Assembly (NCBI RefSeq): GCF_000760215.1
Contig: NZ_JNAW01000002.1
Coordinates: 466,300 to 530,299 of the forward strand
DNA length: 64,000 bases
Source of the DNA: Prochlorococcus sp. MIT 0603
GTDB taxonomy: Bacteria > Cyanobacteriota > Cyanobacteriia > PCC-6307 > Cyanobiaceae
Direction: 5' to 3'
Under the pieces are notes generated by a model. That model had not been told where the DNA came from. It was given only the letters and a program-made list of their open reading frames with translations, and did no database searches. Positions within the stretch are counted from its first letter, which is position 1. The number at the start of each line of letters is the position of its first letter. This document shows, one piece after another, positions 58,307-64,000 of the stretch. The position numbers and the translations under genes are program-made.

Positions 58307-58929
58307 CCATTTATAATAATTGATTCTAATTTTTTAGTCCAGCCCTCTATCCAAATTTCATCTGACTTTGTAAAGCATCTCTCTGACCATCCACCTACAA
58401 TTATCCATCCATCGGTAGAAATTGGTACTACGATTAGAGATGGCAAGTTTTTGACTATAGATTCAAATTCATCTTTGTCTGGATAATACTTAGTATTTAC
58501 TAGTGAAATATATTTACCACTTTTAGAAGTTGATATACAGGTTTTACCAGGCTTGAATGAATTAACGCTAGTGGAAAATAAACCTCTTTTTAATACTATT
58601 TTATTCTCATAATAAATTATAATATTAGATGATGCTGTTGCTGTAAGTATCATTTTGGATCCCCATGCTAATTCATTCTTTAGAATTTCAGGTAGCTCAG
58701 CATTTATATAAAAAGCCTCTGTACCTTCTAAAACTGCTTTTTTAGGCTTGTTTATAGAAACTTGTTTTTGTAAATAACCTACCAATAGAATAGATACTGA
58801 TGAAAGAGCAGCTATTAATTCTGAACGTTGTATACTAGGGGATAATTCATCAATTGCAATTGCATTTACTAAGCATAAAATTATCATAGTAATTCCTATA
58901 GTAAATGTTAATGTTGATGTTGCATTCAT
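58303..58929 (-). CDS. Cofactor assembly of complex C subunit B-like (CCB2/CCB4)
   Basis: Membrane protein of 208 residues with two N-terminal spans (about 7-25 and 38-55) and a soluble C-terminal domain containing LPSLIVVPISTDGWIIVGGWSERCFTKSDEIWIEGWT. This pattern belongs to the cyanobacterial DUF2930 group related to plant CCB2/CCB4, which help attach haem c(i) to cytochrome b6 of the b6f complex. The assignment rests on pattern recognition without a search. The small exported 105-residue protein is divergent, 158 nt away. Confidence 0.75.
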   Translation of the reverse strand: MNATSTLTFTIGITMIILCLVNAIAIDELSPSIQRSELIAALSSVSILLVGYLQKQVSINKPKKAVLEGTEAFYINAELPEILKNELAWGSKMILTATASSNIIIYYENKIVLKRGLFSTSVNSFKPGKTCISTSKSGKYISLVNTKYYPDKDEFESIVKNLPSLIVVPISTDGWIIVGGWSERCFTKSDEIWIEGWTKKLESIIING

Positions 58930-59087
58930 ATTTAGCTATAAGCAATGTTAATTACCTATCATAAATAAGACATCCCTTGATTTACAACCACTTGATATCT
59001 AGCTGAAATTTCAAGGCATGTTCTTCATAAATATAGACAAAATACAGAGATAGTGCCATTATATTAAAAGTATATCTATTTTTAACA

Positions 59088-59405
59088 GTGATAAGATCAA
59101 ATCTACTAATTATTCTTTCAACTATATTTCTAATAATATGTGTAGCTTTTGCTACCCCTACATATGCATTGGATAATCAAACAATAAAAATGATTAGTCC
59201 CTTAAATCATAATTTGACTTTATTAGCTGATTTAAACTATGAAACAAAGGAAACTACCTCTTTATCAGATCCAATTACAGATCCTAACTTCAATGTTATG
59301 CGTAACAATGAACTAGGTAGATCATTAGCAATACCTTTGGTTTTAGGAGTTTTAATTATAGCGATAATTACACCATTAGTGACATGGTGGTATTTTTCAC
59401 GGTAA
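59088..59405 (+). CDS. Small exported membrane-anchored protein, unknown function
   Basis: Protein of 105 residues with an N-terminal signal (residues 1-28, LLIILSTIFLIICVAFATPTYALD), a polar middle of about 50 residues, and a C-terminal span (about 80-103, IPLVLGVLIIAIITPLVTWWYF) ending at a basic residue. So most of it lies in the lumen or periplasm with one or two anchors. The start is GTG at 59088; no ATG is available before the signal. I recognise no domain. cobU begins 33 nt downstream on the same strand. Confidence 0.65.
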   Translation: MIRSNLLIILSTIFLIICVAFATPTYALDNQTIKMISPLNHNLTLLADLNYETKETTSLSDPITDPNFNVMRNNELGRSLAIPLVLGVLIIAIITPLVTWWYFSR

Positions 59406-59438
59406 AATAGCTTTTTATACTATCAATCAATTAATAAT

Positions 59439-59984
59439 GTGAACATAAATTATACATCTGGATTAGTTATTGTAACTGGTCCTGTAAAGAGTGGAAAAAG
59501 TATATGGGCAGAAAAAATTATTGCTCATAATCACGGTAAAGTAACTTATATAGCAACTAGTTCTATATATAATAACGATGAAATATGGAAGAAAAGAATA
59601 CAGATACATAAGGAAAGACGACCTAAAGAATGGAATCTTGTAGAATCAGCTGATATATTTAAGATTCTTACAACTATCAATCAAGAGTCATCGGTCTTAA
59701 TTGATTCATTAGGAGGTATAATAACAAAGAGCCTAACATTAAATAATGAAGATTGGCATAATCATCGCAACTTAATTGTTAATGCCATCTCAACTTTTAA
59801 GGGACTTATTGTAATTGTATGTGAAGAGGTTGGTTGGGGAGTATCTCCAGCAACTCATAACGGTAATTTATTCAGAGACAGGCTTGGAGATCTAGTAGAC
59901 AGGTTAGATCAATTTTCATTAGATAGCTGGCTGGTTATTCATGGCAGAGCTATTAATATATATAAAAATAGTATAAGAATTTAA
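59439..59984 (+). CDS. cobU: Adenosylcobinamide kinase / guanylyltransferase
   Basis: Late cobalamin enzyme that phosphorylates adenosylcobinamide and attaches GMP. The P-loop is VTGPVKSGKSIWAEKI near the start, followed by the family blocks IATSSIYNNDEIWKKRIQIHKERRP, VLIDSLGG and VCEEVGWGVSPATHNGNLFRDRLG. 181 residues, complete. The start is GTG at 59439. With cobN at 38-42 kb and metH it belongs to B12 metabolism, though not in one operon. Confidence 0.92.
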   Translation: MNINYTSGLVIVTGPVKSGKSIWAEKIIAHNHGKVTYIATSSIYNNDEIWKKRIQIHKERRPKEWNLVESADIFKILTTINQESSVLIDSLGGIITKSLTLNNEDWHNHRNLIVNAISTFKGLIVIVCEEVGWGVSPATHNGNLFRDRLGDLVDRLDQFSLDSWLVIHGRAINIYKNSIRI

Positions 59985-59996
59985 TTTATCATTAAA

Positions 59997-60464
59997 ATGA
60001 ATAACTTTAGAGTTGGCTTATTTGAACCAAGAATACCTCAAAATACAGGAAATATTGGAAGAACTTGTTTAGCATTTAATTTAAAATTAGATCTAATTTA
60101 TCCATTAGGATTTGATTTAAATGATAAATATTTAAAACGCGCAGGCCTAGATTATTGGCAACATCTTGATGTAACAACACATATTAATTTTCAATCCTAT
60201 TCTAATTTTATTAAAGGATCTCGAATAATAGGTTTCAGCAAAAAAGGAGGTATAGATTTAAAAGAATTTCATTTTTCTAATAATGACTGTCTTCTATTTG
60301 GCCGTGAGGATTTAGGTTTACCTAACAATATTAGAGAGCAATGTGATTCTATTTGTTCTATTAATATGCCAGGCATATCAACTTTATCAAATACTAGTGG
60401 TGTTAGAAGTTTAAATCTTTCTGTAGCCTGTGGAATCGCTGTATACAGCGCTTATAATTCATAA
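59997..60464 (+). CDS. trmL: tRNA (cytidine/uridine-2'-O-)-methyltransferase TrmL
   Basis: SPOUT-class methyltransferase that modifies the wobble base 34 of leucine tRNAs in known relatives. The 155-residue protein shows FEPRIPQNTGNIGRTCLAF at the start and the trefoil-knot motifs LLFGREDLGLP, INMPGISTLSNTSGVRSLNLSVACGIAVY, so the SAM site is intact. ATG at 59997, 12 nt after cobU. A tRNA gene follows about 180 nt later. Confidence 0.92.
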   Translation: MNNFRVGLFEPRIPQNTGNIGRTCLAFNLKLDLIYPLGFDLNDKYLKRAGLDYWQHLDVTTHINFQSYSNFIKGSRIIGFSKKGGIDLKEFHFSNNDCLLFGREDLGLPNNIREQCDSICSINMPGISTLSNTSGVRSLNLSVACGIAVYSAYNS

Positions 60465-60596
60465 AGTAATGCTAATACCATTTATATAATTAGCTATAAT
60501 GTTCCTTTAAATCATTCATATAAATAAAGTTTTGCTCTTTTTATATTTAAGAATAAACATTATAGACTTTATCATAATAATATAATTTGTTTTTAC

Positions 60597-60625
60597 TTGG
60601 ATTAATTACCACCCTGCATTACAAT
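60597..60625 (+). promoter_or_regulatory. Probable sigma-70-type promoter for tRNA-Met
   Basis: TTGGAT (60597-60602) and TACAAT (60620-60625) are separated by 17 nt, the optimal spacing, and the latter ends 16 nt before the tRNA 5' end. The -10 box lies within the inverted repeat TGCATT/AATGCA (60615-60628). Confidence 0.45.
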
Positions 60626-60641
60626 GCAAGAGAAACATCCA

Positions 60642-60715
60642 GTCAGTGTAGCTCAGCTGGTTAGAGCACAGCATTCATAACGCTGAGGTCGAGAGTTCAA
60701 GTCTCTCCACTGACA
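60642..60715 (+). tRNA. tRNA-Met (CAT)
   Basis: A 74-nt tRNA with acceptor arms GTCAGTG/CACTGAC and discriminator A, D arm GTAGCTCAGCTGGTTAGAGC, anticodon CAT at 60676-60678, and T loop GTTCAAGTC. The G1-C72 pair argues against initiator tRNA (which has a mismatch there). It could be elongator Met or Ile read after lysidine modification of C34; the sequence does not settle this. Confidence 0.93.
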
Positions 60716-60725
60716 TATTTTTGTT

Positions 60726-60760
60726 TACTCACTATCCTTTGTTGTGAGTACATTGTTTTT
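60726..60760 (+). terminator. Possible terminator after tRNA-Met
   Basis: TACTCAC (60726-60732) and GTGAGTA (60744-60750) form a 7-bp stem with an 11-nt loop, followed by CATTGTTTTT. It starts 11 nt after the tRNA end, the right place for the tRNA transcript to stop. Confidence 0.5.
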
Positions 60761-60854
60761 CTAGCACCTTTATACAAAACTTAGAAGAACTGTTTTTTAC
60801 TAATTAACACAAAATATATTCTTATGTTATGTCATAAATTTAATAACTTGCTTT

Positions 60855-60992
60855 TCAGCCTTTAGCATTATCTTTATCCTGCCTTGGGAGTGGATGCTTA
60901 ATTAGTTCATTTTTTAGAAGTGAGAGAAGTTTATTATGTGATGTCGAGTTGAATTTCCTAAGTACTGACATGTTCCATTTACTTTGCTTCAT
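60855..60992 (-). CDS. Candidate small basic protein (45 residues)
   Basis: On the minus strand a frame starts at ATG 60992 (MKQSKWNMSVLRKF) and runs 45 codons to TGA at 60855; a GTG at 61016 would make 53 residues. The product is basic with an amphipathic helix LLSLLKNELIKHPLPR, and its composition (few rare or stop-like neighbours, balanced residues) looks protein-like rather than random for AT-rich DNA. No ribosome-binding sequence is clear and I recognise no family. Below the length at which frames are usually listed, so easily missed. Confidence 0.4.
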   Translation of the reverse strand: MKQSKWNMSVLRKFNSTSHNKLLSLLKNELIKHPLPRQDKDNAKG

Positions 60993-61122
60993 TGATTTGG
61001 ATGAATTAATATGCACTTGATACTTTTGATCTGCATTTGCTTCATTATCATGTTAAATTATTTGAGGTTTGTAAAGCAGATCAAGCCAAACTTTAAAATT
61101 ATTCCAATTATTTGAATCAATC

Positions 61123-61716
61123 ATGACAGACGGGTGTTTAAGAGTTGGTCAACCAGCACCAAATTTCACTGCTGAAGCAGTAATAGATCAAGAGTTTAAG
61201 CAAATCTCTCTTTCTGACTATAGAGGGAAATGGGTAGTCCTTTTCTTTTACCCACTTGACTTTACTTTTGTTTGCCCAACAGAGATAACTGCCTTTAGTG
61301 ATCAGTTTTCAGATTTTTCTTCCAAAAATACTGAAATTTTAGGTGTATCTGTTGATAGTAAGCATTGTCATCTTGCTTGGATACAAACACCACGAAATAG
61401 AGGCGGAATTGGAGATATTACCTATCCACTTGTTTCAGACCTCAAGCGAGAAATAGCCACTTCCTATAACGTCTTAAATGATGATGGAGAAGCCGATAGA
61501 GGATTGTTTCTGATTAATCCTGATGGTATTATCATGCATTGCACTATTAATAAAGCACCTGTTGGTAGAAATGTTGATGAAACACTAAGGATTTTACAGG
61601 GTTATCAATATGTAGCGTCAAACCCAGACAAGGTATGTCCTGCTAATTGGACGCCTGGTGATAAAACAATGTTAGAGGATCCAAAAGGTAGTAAAGAATA
61701 TTTTGCAAGTCTTTAA
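61123..61716 (+). CDS. 2-Cys peroxiredoxin
   Basis: Typical AhpC/Prx1-type peroxidase of 197 residues that reduces peroxides with thioredoxin. The peroxidatic cysteine is in [10 protein letters not shown] (about residue 52) and the resolving cysteine in DKVCPANW (about 174), with the catalytic Thr and Arg also present. No signal sequence, so cytoplasmic, unlike the peroxiredoxin Q at 8.8 kb. ATG at 61123. Convergent with the multi-spanning protein, 32 nt apart. Confidence 0.95.
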   Translation: MTDGCLRVGQPAPNFTAEAVIDQEFKQISLSDYRGKWVVLFFYPLDFTFVCPTEITAFSDQFSDFSSKNTEILGVSVDSKHCHLAWIQTPRNRGGIGDITYPLVSDLKREIATSYNVLNDDGEADRGLFLINPDGIIMHCTINKAPVGRNVDETLRILQGYQYVASNPDKVCPANWTPGDKTMLEDPKGSKEYFASL

Positions 61717-61748
61717 ACCATTAACTAAATTGATTGTATTCTTTTCTC

Positions 61749-62582
61749 TTATTGTACTGTCAGCGCAAGTATAAAAGATAGGAATACAGCCATCTGCTCA
61801 ATTAGGCTATAAGCATAATCCTTATGTTTATAGCTTAATTTTTTAGACCTAAAATCTGACAATGCTGTGCCTGATGTTACATATCCAAAAATACCACTTA
61901 ATAGAGTAACTAATAAGAAAATTATAAAAAAGAATATTGGTATAGTAATATCTGAATCGAAGTATTTACTATCATTCACATCTACAATAATGGCATCATT
62001 AGCATTTATTTTAGTTATAGAATTGGCTAGATTTATAAAGGCTATACAAGCATTTAAGAGATAGAAATAATACCCAGATTTCTTTATTAATGAAAATATA
62101 ATCAATGAAAAGAATATAATATTGTAAATATAGCTTTTGACTGTTGGTAAGAAACTATCTAGTAAAATAGTGAATATATTAGGCGATTCTTTGAAGGTAA
62201 ACGTAATTAATATATTGAATTGAATGTTAATTAAGATATATAGAGCTATAAATAGAATTAATATGATGATTAGGTATGTTTTTCTATTTAGATAATCACT
62301 ATTTTGGACAATCTTTTTCCTTCGCTGAATTCTATGTAGCCTTTCAAGTGACTTATACCACTTATGACCTAATAAGATTGGTATAGAAGCTATAATATAT
62401 ATAGAAATGTTATAGATATCCTTGTAATTATTACCATTATTCCATAGATGAGATGCTGAAATATTTGTTTGTTGTAAGAGCTTGCCTATAAAAGAAGAAA
62501 ATATAATAAGTAATATGGTAATTAAATATTTCTTTCTATTATATATTCGATTAGTTATTGGACCTAAAGTATCATGTTTCAT
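61749..62582 (-). CDS. Seven-span membrane protein of unknown function, coupled to FtsH-like gene
   Basis: A 277-residue membrane protein with about seven hydrophobic segments (19-36, 57-74, 102-128, 150-167, 172-190, 212-236, 257-276) and a basic cytoplasmic loop around 75-101 (WYKSLERLHRIQRRKK). No domain is recognised. Its ATG overlaps the stop of the FtsH-like gene as ATGA (62579-62582), so the two are translated together and probably act in one complex. The segment is very rich in Ile, reflecting AT-rich codons. A role as partner or substrate adaptor of the inactive FtsH is inference. Confidence 0.75.
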   Translation of the reverse strand: MKHDTLGPITNRIYNRKKYLITILLIIFSSFIGKLLQQTNISASHLWNNGNNYKDIYNISIYIIASIPILLGHKWYKSLERLHRIQRRKKIVQNSDYLNRKTYLIIILILFIALYILINIQFNILITFTFKESPNIFTILLDSFLPTVKSYIYNIIFFSLIIFSLIKKSGYYFYLLNACIAFINLANSITKINANDAIIVDVNDSKYFDSDITIPIFFFIIFLLVTLLSGIFGYVTSGTALSDFRSKKLSYKHKDYAYSLIEQMAVFLSFILALTVQ

Positions 62583-64000
62583 TTATATGTACTAGTCATT
62601 ATGCCATATTGTGAAATTAAATCTTCAAACTCTGATTTAGTTAAAACCTCTTTTTCAATTAGCTGATCTGCTAGCTTATCAATTATATTTAAATATGGTT
62701 TTAGTGTTCTCTTTGCTATTGCTAGTGAAGTTATCATGATTTGTTCGACTTGTTTATCTACTTCTTTATTCGTTTTATTCGCATAGATTGATTTAGAACG
62801 TAATAAAGCTTTGTCTAAGGTATATTGTGAATTACCTTTGCTAATTACTAAAGGCCCAAGATCTGAAAACCCATATCTAGTTACCATTTTACGTGTAATA
62901 TCTGTAGCAATTCGATAATTTGATTCTGAAATCTGGGTTATTTCAGAAGAGCCAAATATAAGCTCCTCTGTTGCCCTGCCTGCTAGGCTGACAATTATTT
63001 TTTTATTTAAATAATTTCGTGTTTGCAAACCAGTATCATATATTTCATCTGGAATAGTTAATAATGTCTTGCCACCTAAATTATTAGGTATCTTTAATAT
63101 TGTTATTTTGTCTAAGGTATCACAACCTTTAATTAGATATGTTATTAATGCTCTTCCTATTTCGTTGTATGCTGTGACCCTCTGAAATTTTAGGCTTGTT
63201 CTAGAAGGATTCTGTAATCCTAGTTTTATTCTATCTAAGGCTTTATCAAGGTCTTTATTACTTATACACTGCTTATTATCCCTTGCTGCAATTATTGCAG
63301 CTTCGTTCAGCAAATTAGATAGTTCAGCTCCTGTAAATCCTGGTGTTTTTATAGCCCATTCTTTAATTGAAAAATCTTTAGATAGTGGTTTTGACCTTGC
63401 ATGGATGGACAGAATTTGTTCTCTGCCAATTCTGTCTGGTAATAATACATCTATTCTTCTATCAAATCTTCCTGGTCTCATTAAAGCACTATCAAGGCAG
63501 TCCGGCCTATTTGTAGCTGCTATAACTATTACACCAGAATTATCGCTATATCCATCCATCTCGGTTAATAGTTGATTTAGTGTTTGTTCTCTCTCATCGT
63601 TACCTCCGCCAAAGCCAGAACCTCTTTCTCTTCCGATAGAATCAATCTCATCAATAAAAATGATGCTTGGAGCATTCTGAATAGCCTGACTAAATAAATT
63701 CCTTACTCTTGCAGCACCTATACCAACAAATAGTTCTACGAATTGAGATCCTGATGTAGAAACAAAAGGAACTCCTGCTTCTCCTGCTATAGCTTTTGCT
63801 AAAAGAGTTTTACCTGTACCTGGCGGTCCTGCTAATAGGAAACCCTTAGGTATTCGTGCTCCCAAATCTGTAAATTTCTCTGGTTGCTTCAGGAATGAAA
63901 CTATTTCACTTACTTCGGCTATCGCTTCAGGCATTCCTGCTAAGTCTTCAAAACGAGTATCTATTGATGAAGAGTCATTTGTGATTGACTTGCCACTAAT
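62579..64000 (-). CDS. FtsH-like AAA ATPase without protease site (5' end cut by window)
   Basis: Membrane-type AAA protein of the FtsH family; the N-terminal spans lie beyond the right edge and 473 codons are visible, from [14 protein letters not shown] to the stop. The ATPase is intact: Walker A GPPGTGKT, Walker B IIFIDEID, and the second region of homology [19 protein letters not shown] with arginine fingers. In the peptidase domain the zinc motif HEAGH is replaced by NEIGR (63152-63166) and the third ligand Asp by Tyr in SESNYR (62915-62917), so all three metal ligands are lost. It should act as an unfoldase or chaperone like chloroplast FtsHi, not as a protease. Confidence 0.88.
   Translation of the reverse strand: MSGKSITNDSSSIDTRFEDLAGMPEAIAEVSEIVSFLKQPEKFTDLGARIPKGFLLAGPPGTGKTLLAKAIAGEAGVPFVSTSGSQFVELFVGIGAARVRNLFSQAIQNAPSIIFIDEIDSIGRERGSGFGGGNDEREQTLNQLLTEMDGYSDNSGVIVIAATNRPDCLDSALMRPGRFDRRIDVLLPDRIGREQILSIHARSKPLSKDFSIKEWAIKTPGFTGAELSNLLNEAAIIAARDNKQCISNKDLDKALDRIKLGLQNPSRTSLKFQRVTAYNEIGRALITYLIKGCDTLDKITILKIPNNLGGKTLLTIPDEIYDTGLQTRNYLNKKIIVSLAGRATEELIFGSSEITQISESNYRIATDITRKMVTRYGFSDLGPLVISKGNSQYTLDKALLRSKSIYANKTNKEVDKQVEQIMITSLAIAKRTLKPYLNIIDKLADQLIEKEVLTKSEFEDLISQYGIMTSTYK

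Larger units (their letters stand above)
60716..61122. other. 407-nt intergenic region between tRNA-Met and peroxiredoxin
   Basis: Holds the hairpin after the tRNA and a possible minus-strand small reading frame (60855-60992); the remaining part before the peroxiredoxin ATG at 61123 is AT-rich and should contain its promoter, but no box stands out. Confidence 0.6.

Noticed and set aside
58940-59087. Short frames and a 6-bp inverted repeat in the gap between the CCB-type gene and the small exported protein
   Set aside because: A 25-codon frame without ribosome-binding site and a weak stem are expected by chance in AT-rich DNA.

Overview
The window is a gene-dense, AT-rich chromosomal segment of a marine picocyanobacterium, almost certainly Prochlorococcus. 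The evidence is the photosystem I gene psaK, CCB-, HemJ- and YggT-type thylakoid biogenesis genes, DUF families restricted to cyanobacteria and plastids (DUF2499, DUF3593, DUF3110, DUF1995), a compact genome with 4-nt overlaps, and the gene order pheT / L33 remnant / rpsR / RNase II / metG. The assignment to Prochlorococcus (perhaps a low-light type) is an inference. I see no insertion sequence, prophage, CRISPR array or rRNA operon; this is mostly core genome.

Layout. 1-5.7 kb: a cut-off MacB/FtsX permease, pyk, a MazG-like gene, yggT, scpB, ilvA. 5.8-9.7 kb: dxs, then psaK, two small DUF membrane genes sharing an ATGA overlap, a lumenal peroxiredoxin Q and rpmB on the minus strand. 9.7-17 kb: htpG, ferredoxin, hisZ, an inositol-monophosphatase-family gene, tRNA-Ser(GGA), and pstC-pstA-pstB without pstS. 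17-34 kb: dnaK-dnaJ, DUF3110, murQ, cyclophilin, ribBA, argC, purN, pgi, leuS, dapF, a cysteine desulfurase, a DUF1995 gene, dacB, coaD. 34-48 kb: flavin-reductase-like gene, uvrC, hemJ, a PHP gene, cobN, ilvE, metH, a small acidic protein, an Ap4A phosphorylase-like gene. 48-64 kb: an RHH plus J-domain protein, a 675-nt non-coding stretch with tandem repeats and hairpins, an rRNA uracil methyltransferase, pheT, a decayed rpmG, rpsR, RNase II, metG, lptC, a CCB-type gene, cobU, trmL, tRNA-Met(CAT), 2-Cys peroxiredoxin, and at the right edge a multi-spanning membrane protein overlapping an FtsH-like gene.

Functional links. cobN and cobU make cobalamin (probably pseudocobalamin) that metH uses; metG, pheT, leuS, rpsR, rpmB, trmL and the rRNA methyltransferase serve translation; dacB, murQ, dapF and lptC serve the envelope; psaK, hemJ, yggT and the CCB and DUF genes serve thylakoid biogenesis.

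Most unusual points: (1) the FtsH-like protein at the right edge has lost its zinc-protease site (HEXXH reads NEIGR and the third ligand position reads Tyr) while its ATPase motifs are intact, and it is translationally coupled to an unknown seven-span membrane protein; (2) the L33 gene (rpmG) is a frameshifted remnant in its expected place between pheT and rpsR; (3) a non-coding region before the rRNA methyltransferase gene holds two tandem copies of a roughly 125-nt element (153-nt period, about 78% identical in the core) plus a diverged third copy and a perfect 12-bp hairpin, suggesting an undescribed small-RNA family; (4) a terminator-like hairpin faces pstC; (5) two short unlisted reading frames may be real small-protein genes.
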